Source: Christensenella intestinihominis (GTDB lineage Bacteria > Bacillota > Clostridia > Christensenellales > Christensenellaceae). From it: DNA of 64,000 nt. Below, piece after piece: positions 23,510 through 32,424 of the stretch. Under the pieces are notes generated by a model, which worked only from the letters and a program-made list of their open reading frames with translations, did not search any database and was not told the DNA's origin. The stretch lies in assembly GCF_001678845.1 (NCBI RefSeq), contig NZ_MAIQ01000002.1, positions 248,001-312,000 on the forward strand, read 5' to 3'. The translations under genes and the position numbers were made by a program. Within the stretch, counting starts at the first letter, position 1; each line of letters opens with the position of its first letter.

Positions 23510-24766
23510 TTACCCGAACAGATTCAGGAAGTCGAGCGTTGCAAAGTAATCTTCCGGCGTTTCCGCGCGGCGGATGAGTTCGAAGCTGCCGTCTTCCTTC
23601 AGCAGGATTTCCGCGCTCCGCAGCTTTCCGTTATAGTTATAACCCATGGAGAAGCCGTGCGCGCCCGTATCGTGAAGCACAAGCAAATCCCCTTTATCGA
23701 TCTTCGGCAGCATGCGGTCGACCGCAAATTTATCGTTGTTTTCGCACAGCCCGCCCGTCACATCGTATTTATGGTCGCAGGGCGCGTCTTCCTTGCCCAT
23801 GACCGTGATGTGGTGGTAGGCCCCGTACATGGCCGGACGCATGAGGTTGGCCGCGCACGCGTCGACCCCGATGTAATCTTTATAGGTATGTTTTTCATGC
23901 ACCGCGCGCGTCACAAGGCAGCCGTACGGCCCCAGCATGAAGCGCCCGAGCTCCGTAAACACGGCGATATCGCCCATGCCCGCGGGCACAAGCACCTCCT
24001 GGAACGCTTCCCGGACGCCCCCGCCCACCTTGAGGATGTCGACAGGCTCGCCCTCCGGCGTATAGGGAATGCCCACGCCGCCCGAAAGGTTGACAAAACG
24101 GATGTCCGCGCCCGTCTCGTCCCGGAGCGCTGCCGCAAGCCCGAACAGTATCCGCGCGAGCTCGGGATAATATTCCCCTGTTTGGGTGTTGCTCGCAAGG
24201 AACGCATGGATGCCGAAGCGCTTCGCGCCCAGCTTCTTAAGCTTTTTGTAAGCCTGCACCATCTGGTCGTACGTCATGCCGTACTTGGCCTCGCCCGGAT
24301 TATCCATAATGCCGTTGGCGGTGCGGAAGGTGCCGCCCGGGTTATACCGGCAGCAAATGGTTTCCGGGATGCCCGCCACCTCGTTTAAAAAATCCACATG
24401 CGTGAGGTCGTCGAGGTTGATGACCGCGCCGAGCTTCCTGGCCAGCCTGAAATCCTCCGGCGGGGTGTCGTTGGAGGAAAACATGATGTCCGGGCCTTGG
24501 AAACCGCACGCATCCGAAAGCATAAGCTCCGTATAGGAGGAGCAATCCACCCCGCATCCTTCCTCTTTCAATATTTTCATGAGGACGGGATTGGGCGTCG
24601 CTTTTACCGCGAAATATTCGCGGAAGCCCTTGTTCCACGAGAACGCCTCGTTCATGCGCCGGGCGTTTTCCCGGATGCCCTTTTCATCATACAGGTGAAA
24701 GGGCGTGGGATATTTGGCCGCAATTTCCTCCAGTTTTTCCTTTGTGACAAACGGTCTCTTTTCCAT
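23510..24766 (-). CDS. Diaminopimelate decarboxylase-like PLP enzyme
   Basis: 418 residues of the group IV (alanine-racemase-fold) decarboxylases. The PLP lysine lies in FAVKATPNP near residue 53, and the GVDCSSYTELML, NLSGGVGIPYTPEG and HDTGAHGFSMGYNYNGK blocks match LysA. Catalytic Cys-type position CENND occurs near 352. It removes CO2 from meso-diaminopimelate to give lysine or acts on a related amino acid. No other lysine genes are adjacent. Confidence 0.88.
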   Translation of the reverse strand: MEKRPFVTKEKLEEIAAKYPTPFHLYDEKGIRENARRMNEAFSWNKGFREYFAVKATPNPVLMKILKEEGCGVDCSSYTELMLSDACGFQGPDIMFSSNDTPPEDFRLARKLGAVINLDDLTHVDFLNEVAGIPETICCRYNPGGTFRTANGIMDNPGEAKYGMTYDQMVQAYKKLKKLGAKRFGIHAFLASNTQTGEYYPELARILFGLAAALRDETGADIRFVNLSGGVGIPYTPEGEPVDILKVGGGVREAFQEVLVPAGMGDIAVFTELGRFMLGPYGCLVTRAVHEKHTYKDYIGVDACAANLMRPAMYGAYHHITVMGKEDAPCDHKYDVTGGLCENNDKFAVDRMLPKIDKGDLLVLHDTGAHGFSMGYNYNGKLRSAEILLKEDGSFELIRRAETPEDYFATLDFLNLFG

Positions 24767-24789
24767 GCTGATTTCCTCTTGTTTAAACT

Positions 24790-25563
24790 TTATTGCAACT
24801 CGCCCGGGTCCGGCTCGATATACACCGCTACCAGCTCCGGCGGGTTGTTGATCCTGATTTTCGGGTAGCCGCTGGCCCCGAGGCCGCGGCTGATAATCAT
24901 TGTGGTCGCGCCGTCCGTGAATTCGCCCTGCACATATTTCGGCATAAAGCCCTGCCCGTTCATGGCGATCGTCCCGATTTTCGGGAAGCGAATCTGCCCG
25001 GCGTGGGTGTGCCCAGAGAGCACGAGGTCGATGTTTTTGTGGAGATAGAGCGGATAATATTCCGGCCGGTGCGCGAGGAATATGTTAAAGCCCCGGCGCT
25101 CCCGCTCGAACACGCCGACCGATTCCCGCACGTCCACATGGTCGAACGAAACGTCGTCCATGCCTGAGAGGTTGACCTCGCTTTTGCCCACGGTGACACG
25201 GGCCATATCGCCCGCGTGCAGCACCATAATGCCGTGCTCTTCCATGATATGCTCGACACGCCCGCCGAAATTGCGCTCGTGGTTGCCCGTCACGAAATAG
25301 GTGGGGGCAATTTCCGCGAGGCCGCGGGCAAACCGCCGCGTATAGACCGCGTCGACCTCTTTTTGGTTTTCGTGCGCCACCATATCGCCCGTGACGGCGA
25401 TGATGTCCGGCTCGACCTGCGCCACCTTGTCAAACAACTGGCCGTTATCCTGCCCGAATTCCTTTTCGTGGAGGTCCGAAAGGTGGGCCACCACGACTCC
25501 GTTTTCCACTTTATTGCTTAAAATCCCATAGGGGACCGTTACTACCGTATTATTATTGAACAT
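24790..25563 (-). CDS. Metallophosphoesterase
   Basis: 257 residues with the complete metal-ligand series: LSDLHEKEFG, GDMVAHENQ, VTGNHERNFGG, and GHTHAGQIRFP. It belongs to the YkuE/UDP-pyrophosphate hydrolase-like branch but lacks the N-terminal membrane segment often seen there. It is the first gene of a six-gene minus-strand operon. The substrate is not evident. Confidence 0.92.
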   Translation of the reverse strand: MFNNNTVVTVPYGILSNKVENGVVVAHLSDLHEKEFGQDNGQLFDKVAQVEPDIIAVTGDMVAHENQKEVDAVYTRRFARGLAEIAPTYFVTGNHERNFGGRVEHIMEEHGIMVLHAGDMARVTVGKSEVNLSGMDDVSFDHVDVRESVGVFERERRGFNIFLAHRPEYYPLYLHKNIDLVLSGHTHAGQIRFPKIGTIAMNGQGFMPKYVQGEFTDGATTMIISRGLGASGYPKIRINNPPELVAVYIEPDPGELQ

Positions 25564-25590
25564 TGTTACTCCTTTTGCCTTTAGAGTTCA

Positions 25591-25619
25591 ATTATAGTAT
25601 AAAAAAGGCGCAGATTCAA
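25591..25619 (-). promoter_or_regulatory. Promoter of the six-gene operon
   Basis: On the minus strand TTGAAT (25619-25614), 17-bp spacer, TATAAT (25596-25591), 28 bp before the metallophosphoesterase start. Confidence 0.7.
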
Positions 25620-25708
25620 CAGAATACCGCTGAATCGCGTCGTTTGAGACGTTAATATTTTGTGAATTCCGTTCCGCGCCCGCGGCGGGAAGGGCGTGCC
25701 GCGCGGCG

Positions 25709-26110
25709 TTACTTGCAGAACCGGAGGATTTTATCCAAAACCGAGCGAATGCCGCCCGACCGTTCCGCAGAGAGCTGGTCTTTCAGGAAGGTTTCCTGCA
25801 GGAAGCGAAACCGGTGGTTTGCTATTTCACCCGGCCGTCGGTTTTCCAGCAGCAGGCCGATCATTGCCAGGATTCCCCTGACAATCAGCGAATCGCTGTA
25901 CGCGCGCATATGCAGCCTTCCGTTTTCTTTGCTGAGTTCCATCCAGACGCCGCTTTGGCAGCCCTCCACCTGATTGGCTTCGTTCCGCTCTCCTTCCGCT
26001 AGGATATCCAGCCCGCAGGAAAGGTTCAGCAAATATTCATATTGCAGCATTTCGTCGCCGAGGTCGGCAAAATCGTCGATCAGCTGCGTTTCCTGTTCCT
26101 TTATTGTCAT
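25709..26110 (-). CDS. sufE: SufE-family sulfur acceptor
   Basis: 133 residues from the ATG at 26110, which overlaps the SufS stop (ATGA). The persulfide-accepting Cys is C51 in the conserved EGCQS(x)VW. SufE takes the sulfane sulfur from SufS and passes it to a scaffold or other target. No SufB, SufC, SufD or SufU is nearby, so the sulfur may be meant for something other than general Fe-S assembly. Confidence 0.93.
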   Translation of the reverse strand: MTIKEQETQLIDDFADLGDEMLQYEYLLNLSCGLDILAEGERNEANQVEGCQSGVWMELSKENGRLHMRAYSDSLIVRGILAMIGLLLENRRPGEIANHRFRFLQETFLKDQLSAERSGGIRSVLDKILRFCK

Positions 26111-27336
26111 AACCCGCCACCATAGCTCTTCAGCATCCGTATGCTTTTTTCGAGCGCCCTGCAAAGAATATCGATTTCTTCTTCCGTATTGTAAAAGGCG
26201 ACCGACGCCCGTACGGCATGCTGCGCGCCGAGCTCCCGCAGGGCGACCTGGGCGCAATGCGTGCCGCTGCGCACCGCCACTCCCTGCTTATCCAGAAGGG
26301 CGGCGATGTCGTAGGAATGGACGCCCTTCACTACGAAAGAGACGATTCCCTCGCGTTTTTCCGGGCTGCCGAGGATGCGCACGCCGTCCACCGCTCCAAG
26401 CCGTTCCCACAGCTGCGCCGTGAGGGCTCGCTCTATCCGCGCGATTTCGTCCGCGCCGGTTTCCTTCAGGTAATCCACGGCCGCCCCCAAGGCGGAAGCG
26501 CCGATAAAATTCGGCGTCCCCGCTTCCAGCCTGTAGGGCAGTTCTTCCATAGTGGTATTATGGGGCGTTACCGTTTTAACCATTCCCCCGCCAAAGGCAG
26601 TCGGCGACAGCGTTTCCATCCGGGCGCGTTTTCCGTATAATACGCCGATCCCGCTGCACCCGCACATCTTATGCGCGGAGAAGCAATAAAAATCGCATCC
26701 GGATTCGCGTATGTCCCCCGGCCTGTGGCGCACGGCCTGCGCGCCGTCCACCACCACCACGGCGCCCTTTTCATGCGCTTTCCGGGTAATTTCAGCGATG
26801 GGCAGCACGCTTCCCGTCAGGTTGGAAACAGAAGCCACCGCCACTACCTTTGTGGTTTCGCCCAGCACCGCTTCAAAGGCCCGCATATCAAACTCCCCAT
26901 CCGGGCAGGGAACGACACGGAAGGCGCAGCCCCGGCGCGCCGCAAGCTGCTGCCACGGGACAAAGTTGGAATGGTGCTCCAGGCTGGACACAACGATCTC
27001 GTCGCCCTCCGTTAAACCGGGTTCCAGCCCGCGCGCAACCATATTGACGCTATCCGTCGTGCCGCCGGTAAACACAATTTCCCCCGCGCCGTGCGCACCC
27101 AAATAGCCGCAGACCTTTTCCCGCGCCTGCTCCAGCAGGCGGGTGGATTCTTCGCTCAGGCAATAGGCGCCGCGGTGGACGTTGGCGTTGCTTTTCCGCA
27201 TATGCCCGCACATCGCATCCATCACCCGGCCGGGGAGCTGCGTCGTGGCGGCATTGTCGAGGTACACCAGCTGTCTTCCATAAACCCTGCGCTGCAGCAG
27301 CGGAAAATCGCGCCGCAGCTCTTCCTGTGTTTTCAT
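26107..27336 (-). CDS. sufS: Cysteine desulfurase, SufS type
   Basis: 409 residues of the class V aminotransferase fold. PLP Lys lies in FSAHKMCG near residue 223, after VVVDGAQAVRHRPGD. The catalytic Cys is in RSGTHCAQ near 362, the short-loop form that depends on a SufE or SufU partner. It converts cysteine to alanine and a protein persulfide. The gene is coupled by ATGA overlaps to the carrier-like gene before it and to sufE after it, in an operon led by a sugar-isomerase-like enzyme. Confidence 0.94.
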   Translation of the reverse strand: MKTQEELRRDFPLLQRRVYGRQLVYLDNAATTQLPGRVMDAMCGHMRKSNANVHRGAYCLSEESTRLLEQAREKVCGYLGAHGAGEIVFTGGTTDSVNMVARGLEPGLTEGDEIVVSSLEHHSNFVPWQQLAARRGCAFRVVPCPDGEFDMRAFEAVLGETTKVVAVASVSNLTGSVLPIAEITRKAHEKGAVVVVDGAQAVRHRPGDIRESGCDFYCFSAHKMCGCSGIGVLYGKRARMETLSPTAFGGGMVKTVTPHNTTMEELPYRLEAGTPNFIGASALGAAVDYLKETGADEIARIERALTAQLWERLGAVDGVRILGSPEKREGIVSFVVKGVHSYDIAALLDKQGVAVRSGTHCAQVALRELGAQHAVRASVAFYNTEEEIDILCRALEKSIRMLKSYGGGL

Positions 27337-27749
27337 GGCTTTTGCTCCTGCAGTTTATCGAACACCAGCCGCGCCAAATCGCGGAGGCTGCCGATGTCCG
27401 TCGTTTTCTCCGGATCGAATGTAATTCCCAGCTGTCTTTGTATGTCCAGGAACAGCAGCACCTTTTTGATGGCCACAGAAGATGCGCTGGTGCATTTCTG
27501 CGCCCGCTGCAAGTCTTTCAGCAGGGCGGGGTCTATCTTCGCAGTCCGGGCAATGCTGAGTTTTACCAGCCCGGTAAAATCCTCCGGCAGCCGTTCTTCC
27601 CCATCCAGCAAAAATTTGTACAGGATATATGGCCGCAGGTACCGGTATACGGTTTCCTCCGTTACCTCGCCCGCCGCGTTTATTTTGGCAATTTCCCTGT
27701 CCGCGTTCTCTTTGGAGGACAGCAGCCTTTGTTTCAGGTTTTCATCCAT
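27333..27749 (-). CDS. Hypothetical protein, carrier-like C-terminal half
   Basis: 138 residues. The first half is helical without a known motif. The second half (about 85-135, TSASSVAIKKVLLFLDIQ... and ITFDPEKTTDIGSLRDLARLVFD) follows the helix pattern and spacing of acyl carrier proteins, with Ser 88, 90 or 91 where a phosphopantetheine serine would be, but without the usual DSL. The stop overlaps the sufS start (ATGA), so the two are made together. The carrier reading is inference. Confidence 0.7.
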   Translation of the reverse strand: MDENLKQRLLSSKENADREIAKINAAGEVTEETVYRYLRPYILYKFLLDGEERLPEDFTGLVKLSIARTAKIDPALLKDLQRAQKCTSASSVAIKKVLLFLDIQRQLGITFDPEKTTDIGSLRDLARLVFDKLQEQKP

Positions 27750-27772
27750 TTTTTATCTCCCGCCCGGCAATG

Positions 27773-29323
27773 TTATGCCAATACCGGTTCGATGCCCATC
27801 ATTTTGCAGAATGTGGTCAGGACCTCCACATGGTCGCCGTACACCAGCGGGATATGGTTGCCCACATAGAGCTGGCCTTCGCGGAACAATTCGATGTCCT
27901 TTACGCTGAAAAGCACAGAGGTGGCACAGTTGCATTCTTCAAAGCCCCCGCCGCTGACGACCTTGCCCTTTGCAATGAACATTTTTTTCAGGTCGGGCGA
28001 GAATTTGGCAATGGTGATGTCCGTGCCGATATCCGCCTTGAAGTCGTAGCGCATAACCGCGCCAAAGCCCTGGTCTACCGCAAAGTGGTTCAGCGCATAT
28101 TCGCCTATTTCATTGTTAAAGCCGTTCATTTTCCTGTTGGGGACGGAATGCTCGGAGATGCAGATATTGCGCTGGTCTTCGATCAGGTCGAGGTCTTCCT
28201 TGGTTGTCCACGGCAGGCCGCCGAACATGTCGACGTCAAAATCCACCTTGCCGTTTTGGTCCGAGTTCAGCGCCACCACGTTGCCCAGATAGGCCGCGCC
28301 GCGCGCCGCCGTAATTAGTATCATCATGCTGACAACCGCGTTGATGTCGTATTCGCACGCCGAGGGAATGCCCTTCTCGTTCAGCAGGGAATGCGTCATG
28401 CAGAAGGTGAACTGTTCCTCATTCAGCCGACGCGTGGAGCAGGTGTCCGGGCAGGGGACGGTGAAAGCGTTGCAGTCGTAAAGGTCAAGGTTTTTAAATA
28501 CCGTCTGGTAGGCCGTCAGTGATTTTACAACAAAATCACGCGATACGTCCACATACTTTGCGTCCTTCAGGAGCTCGTCCGCCAGTTTTTCGATCGCGGC
28601 CTTATCCTCGTCCGTGAGGTCGGGCGTTTTGCGGCCCGGCGTCGTGGGATTCCCGCCCGGCAGCGCGGGGCTCATCTGGTCCACGAATTCGTGGAAATTC
28701 TTATAACGGAATTTCACACCCAGCTTTTGCGTCACATGGTCGAGGCACAGGAAGGAATCTATGCTGCTGTAGGAGACGGTGGAATTCATCCTCGTCACCA
28801 GCAGCACGTTCATTTTGCGCAGCACCTTGCGGATGAGCTGCGCCTGCATGATAACGCGCAATTTATCCCAGCTGAGGGCGCAGTAGGATTCCAGGCCCCT
28901 TGCGCGCGTCGCCGCGCTGATGGCGGCTACCTCGCAGCAGATGGTGGGAAGGACGGCGAACGGTTTATTATACCGCTGCGCAAATTCTATCACGATGTCG
29001 TTGCGGCCCATAAAGGTATGGAAGATATAGAAATCCACGTCGTCCATATCGGCCGCCATTTTTTCAAACATTTCCTCTTTGCTGAACCAGCTGTCCGTGC
29101 GTTCCACATAGATCGGCTCCATTAGGTTGGTTTCGGGGATTACGTTTTCTTCCAGTTCCGCCTGGAAATCCTTGAACATTTGCTGCAAAACAAGCGCGTC
29201 ATAACCCACCTGCAGTCCTTCGCCGCCGCCGAAGCGGCAGGGCCCTTCATAATACTCCTCGTGCACCAGCCCGACCATAACGGGCCTGACGTTCAATTTT
29301 ACATCAATTCCTCTGGCAATCAT
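27773..29323 (-). CDS. L-fucose isomerase-like enzyme
   Basis: 516 residues from the ATG at 29323, which has GGAG upstream; an in-frame ATG at 29359 lies farther from it. The protein matches the L-fucose/D-arabinose isomerase superfamily (COG2407 type) by its three-domain length and by segments such as TFMGRNDIVIEFAQRYNKP, ACEYDINAVVSM with acidic metal ligands, and the C-terminal GNHIPLVYGDH. A cysteine-rich CPDTCSTRRL stretch precedes the acidic pair. It leads the operon with the carrier-like, SufS and SufE genes, with a 23-bp gap before the next gene. The substrate is unknown. Confidence 0.85.
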   Translation of the reverse strand: MIARGIDVKLNVRPVMVGLVHEEYYEGPCRFGGGEGLQVGYDALVLQQMFKDFQAELEENVIPETNLMEPIYVERTDSWFSKEEMFEKMAADMDDVDFYIFHTFMGRNDIVIEFAQRYNKPFAVLPTICCEVAAISAATRARGLESYCALSWDKLRVIMQAQLIRKVLRKMNVLLVTRMNSTVSYSSIDSFLCLDHVTQKLGVKFRYKNFHEFVDQMSPALPGGNPTTPGRKTPDLTDEDKAAIEKLADELLKDAKYVDVSRDFVVKSLTAYQTVFKNLDLYDCNAFTVPCPDTCSTRRLNEEQFTFCMTHSLLNEKGIPSACEYDINAVVSMMILITAARGAAYLGNVVALNSDQNGKVDFDVDMFGGLPWTTKEDLDLIEDQRNICISEHSVPNRKMNGFNNEIGEYALNHFAVDQGFGAVMRYDFKADIGTDITIAKFSPDLKKMFIAKGKVVSGGGFEECNCATSVLFSVKDIELFREGQLYVGNHIPLVYGDHVEVLTTFCKMMGIEPVLA

Positions 29324-29366
29324 TTTTTCTCTCCTTTTTTTGGAATTTTGGAATAGCAAATATGAA

Positions 29367-29396
29367 ATTATATTTGGGATGCTTTCATTCTAGCAA
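29367..29396 (-). promoter_or_regulatory. Promoter of the isomerase-suf operon
   Basis: On the minus strand TTGCTA (29396-29391), 18-bp spacer, TATAAT (29372-29367). It lies between the divergent AraC gene and the operon, so AraC control is likely. Confidence 0.6.
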
Positions 29397-29467
29397 TTAA
29401 AATATGTTAAAAAATGGCAGATTTATACAAGCTACATGACAAAAACAAACATTTCTTACTTTTTTTA

Positions 29468-29496
29468 TTTGAATTTGCAACCGGGTGCGCTATACT
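29468..29496 (+). promoter_or_regulatory. Promoter of the AraC-type gene
   Basis: TTTGAA (29468-29473), 17 bp, TATACT (29491-29496). Its place downstream of an earlier in-frame start (29414) supports the start at 29522. Confidence 0.5.
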
Positions 29497-29521
29497 GAAA
29501 AAAAAGCGGGTTTTTCCAGAT

Positions 29522-30511
29522 ATGAAAATTAAACTCAGCGAAGTTGAATTGCTTTGCAAGGAACATTATGAACGCAACCACAAGCTGGATGCGGCATTTT
29601 ACAGCAAATATACCGACCCCTTGGCTTTCCCGGAAGATTACCTTGTCGTTTTTCTGAACAGCATTCCCAAATACCAGGAGGATATGCTGATCCCGCGGGG
29701 GCAGGACGTATGGATTACGCACAGCCCGCGCTATATGCCCGTGCACAACCATACGCATGATTTTATCGAGTTTATTTACCTCTACAGCGGCAACTGCACC
29801 CACTATGTGGACGAAGCGCCTTACTCTCTTATGGAGGGCGATTTATTCATACTTGCGCCGGACACCTACCACCGCACATGCATTACCAGCGACGACTGTA
29901 TCGTATTCCACATCATGATCCGCTGCTCTACCTTTGACACAGTGTTTTTATCGCTTTTGAACCACAACGACCTTCTCTCCTCGTTTTTCGTGGAAACCAT
30001 TTACAACAACAGGCACGACACCTACCTGCGGTTCGTTACCGCGGGCGATAAACGGCTGAAAAAAATCGTGGACAGCATTTACAGGGAATCGCGCAAAAAC
30101 GACAGTTATACCGCAAAAGCGCTCAACATCATGTTCCAGTGGCTTTGCCTGCATATCATAAAGCACCATCTTCCCAACCTGGAAATTATGGATGCAAAAA
30201 AAGACCAGTCCGTATTGATCGACATGATGGACTACATCTCCCGCCACTACAAAACGGTGACGCTGGATGAGCTGAGCCGCAGATTCAATTACAGCGGCGG
30301 GCACATCCAGCGGCTGATAAAGCAATATACCGGCAACACATTGTATAAGGTATTTATCCGCCAAAAGCTGAGCCATGCCTGCGAGATGCTGAAAACCACC
30401 GATATGCCCATCCAGGAAATTGCTTTTTTTGTGGGCTTCAACGATGTGCGCAGCTTCCAGCGCGCATTTAAAAACCACTTCGGGAAAACGCCTTCGGAGT
30501 TCCGCAGGTGA
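29522..30511 (+). CDS. AraC-family transcriptional regulator
   Basis: 329 residues from the ATG at 29522. The N-terminal half is a cupin-type sensor (PVHNHTHDFIEFIYLYSGNCTHYVD with metal-like histidines). The last 100 residues are the two helix-turn-helix AraC domain ending IAFFVGFNDVRSFQRAFKNHFGKTPSEFRR, here cited in part. It is divergent from the isomerase-carrier-SufS-SufE operon and is its likely activator. The Shine-Dalgarno before the start is weak. Confidence 0.92.
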   Translation: MKIKLSEVELLCKEHYERNHKLDAAFYSKYTDPLAFPEDYLVVFLNSIPKYQEDMLIPRGQDVWITHSPRYMPVHNHTHDFIEFIYLYSGNCTHYVDEAPYSLMEGDLFILAPDTYHRTCITSDDCIVFHIMIRCSTFDTVFLSLLNHNDLLSSFFVETIYNNRHDTYLRFVTAGDKRLKKIVDSIYRESRKNDSYTAKALNIMFQWLCLHIIKHHLPNLEIMDAKKDQSVLIDMMDYISRHYKTVTLDELSRRFNYSGGHIQRLIKQYTGNTLYKVFIRQKLSHACEMLKTTDMPIQEIAFFVGFNDVRSFQRAFKNHFGKTPSEFRR

Positions 30512-30599
30512 ATCCTGCGCGGCGGCGTTTAACGGTTTGCCGCGTTTCCATTCGGATTATAGATAGGTAATTAAGAGACCTTGGAAGGGATGATGGTTT

Positions 30600-31172
30600 A
30601 TGTATTCCGGTTTTGATCTTTCTGCAAAGCAGATTTTCTGGGGCAATATTTTGCTTGTCGTGTGCTGCGCGTTTTACCTTGCGTGGTGGCTGCTTGCTTT
30701 CAGGCCCGCGGGGGCCGTGAAGGGGATGAGGTCGGGCTGGCTGCTGGTCCCGGCCTTTATCGCGGGGATTTTGACTGTGGTTTTTTCGATCCGCGGCATC
30801 AGCACGGCCGCGGTAAGCGGCGCCCTTATGCCCGGAAAATGGATTTTATGGGGCGGGCTCGCCGCATATTTCATTCTTTTTGCAATTACGTTCCTGCTTT
30901 TAAAGCGCCCGGTGACGGTGGAGCTTTTCCTGATTGTCGGCTGGACCGTGCTGGCGCTTTCGGTTGTGAACGCGCTTTACGGGTCGGGGATTTTCCCTTT
31001 GGGGACGGCAATCGCTTTTATCGCCGTGACTATGGCGGCGGCAGCGGCTTCGCTTATTTGTTACGTCGTTTATTACAACCTCGGCGGCAGCGCAAGCTAT
31101 ATCGTCGGCACGGTTCCGCTCCTTCTGATGGCGGCGGTATCGGCCGCCGTTTCGATCCGCATGGCGGTTTAA
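30600..31172 (+). CDS. Hypothetical membrane protein, 190 aa
   Basis: About six hydrophobic segments fill the sequence, with short charged loops (FRPAGAVKGMRSG). I recognise no family. RBS GGAAGGGATG lies before the ATG. A strong terminator follows. It is probably transcribed alone. Confidence 0.8.
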   Translation: MYSGFDLSAKQIFWGNILLVVCCAFYLAWWLLAFRPAGAVKGMRSGWLLVPAFIAGILTVVFSIRGISTAAVSGALMPGKWILWGGLAAYFILFAITFLLLKRPVTVELFLIVGWTVLALSVVNALYGSGIFPLGTAIAFIAVTMAAAAASLICYVVYYNLGGSASYIVGTVPLLLMAAVSAAVSIRMAV

Positions 31173-31179
31173 CAAAAAA

Positions 31180-31215
31180 CGGGCTTCCCGCCGGAGGGCG
31201 GGAAGCCTGTTTGGG
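31180..31215. terminator. Terminator between membrane protein and TIGR04076 gene
   Basis: GGCTTCCCGCC, loop GGAG, GGCGGGAAGCC, then TGTTT; a run of A on the other side lets it serve the convergent gene too. Confidence 0.8.
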
Positions 31216-31228
31216 GATGCTTTGGATT

Positions 31229-31570
31229 TTACACCGGCTCGTAATCGATTTCCGATTCCCTGCCGGTGGCTTCAATTTTGAAAATTACGGGGCGGAGCCC
31301 GTCGTTACAGCTGCAAATGGCGACGCCCGGCTGCCTGATCCAGTCCCCATAATAGAAAAGCCCGCTGCCCGCGCCGTGGGAAAGCGCGAACACATACTGG
31401 TATATGGCTTTCCACGCCTCGTCGCAAAAGCCCTCGGGCTTTGCGTAGTCCGCATAAAACACCTGCCCCTCGCGGAGCATGGGACAGGGCGTAAGCCCTT
31501 CCGCGCCGTATTCGCGCGCGAGCTCTTCATCGAATGTTTTTTTGAGAACCGTGATTTTGCATCGATTCAT
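31229..31570 (-). CDS. TIGR04076 family protein
   Basis: 113 residues matching the TIGR04076 pattern: CKITVLKKT at the start, CPMLREGQVF near 29, PEGFCDEAW near 45 and CNDGLRPVIFKIEATG near 88. Four or five conserved cysteines suggest metal or cluster binding. The function of the family is unknown. It is a single small gene between terminators and the methyltransferase. Confidence 0.85.
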   Translation of the reverse strand: MNRCKITVLKKTFDEELAREYGAEGLTPCPMLREGQVFYADYAKPEGFCDEAWKAIYQYVFALSHGAGSGLFYYGDWIRQPGVAICSCNDGLRPVIFKIEATGRESEIDYEPV

Positions 31571-31617
31571 AAGAAAACCTGCACTTCCTGCACACTTGCC
31601 GCGGGCGTCCCGCGGAT

Positions 31618-32424
31618 TCAGGCGTTATTTCCATTTTCCGTTTCCCGGTAGGCGTTCAGGTATTCCATGCAATATTCGTCCCGTCCCAGCAGCATTTCCG
31701 CGGCCCTGAGGTGGAGCTTCATCGTGGGATTCGTGATATCCATGATGGCCGCGTCCACGCCCCGCGCCATCGCGCAGGCAAGGAACGTCTGGTTGATGAG
31801 GCCGCGCCGGGGCAGGCCAAAGGACACGTTGGAAAGGCCTACGAGCAGGTGTACGTCCGGGAATTCCCCGCGCAGGGCCTGGGCGGCGTCGAGCGCTTTT
31901 ACGGGCGCGTCCCAGCCGGTTGCGGCGGCTTCCACGACGATATCAATATAGATATCCTTGTCTTCGGAGCCGTTTTCACGCAGTATCCCGATCAGCCTGC
32001 GCGCGTTTTCCACGCGCCGTTCCGCCGTTTTGGGAATGCCGTCCCCGTCGATCGGCATGCCGACGATGGCCGTTTTAAATTCCCGCACGAGCGGAAGCAC
32101 GCCGGAAAGGCGGTCTTCCTCGAGCGTTACGGAATTGATGGCCGCATTCTTAAGCTCTACATGCTCAAACAGGTAACGCAATGCTTCGGGGCTTGTCGAA
32201 TCCGCCATGAGGGCGCATTCCGGCGCGGCTTTGAGCGCGGCCGTTGCCGCCCAGACCAGCATTTCACTTTCATTTTCACACATTCCGGTGTTAAGGTCGA
32301 GGTACTGCGCGCCCGCCGCGCCCTGGCGCTGCGCGAGGCCGGCGACAAAGTCTTCGTTTTTCCCGTTCAGCCCCTCGAGGGTGGAAGGAATTGAACTGTT
32401 GAGTTTTTCTCCGATTACAATCAT
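31618..32424 (-). CDS. Methyltetrahydrofolate methyltransferase (pterin-binding)
   Basis: 268 residues from the ATG at 32424, which overlaps the upstream stop (ATGA). It is a pterin-binding TIM barrel like AcsE/MtrH and the MetH folate domain: IVIGEKLNSS at the start, LDLNTG and IVEAAATGWDAP with GLSNVSFGLP. It would move methyl between methyl-tetrahydrofolate and a corrinoid protein. Its partner is the bifunctional MetH-N/MTHFR protein just upstream, fitting methionine synthesis or a Wood-Ljungdahl-type methyl branch. No corrinoid protein is present nearby. Confidence 0.9.
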   Translation of the reverse strand: MIVIGEKLNSSIPSTLEGLNGKNEDFVAGLAQRQGAAGAQYLDLNTGMCENESEMLVWAATAALKAAPECALMADSTSPEALRYLFEHVELKNAAINSVTLEEDRLSGVLPLVREFKTAIVGMPIDGDGIPKTAERRVENARRLIGILRENGSEDKDIYIDIVVEAAATGWDAPVKALDAAQALRGEFPDVHLLVGLSNVSFGLPRRGLINQTFLACAMARGVDAAIMDITNPTMKLHLRAAEMLLGRDEYCMEYLNAYRETENGNNA

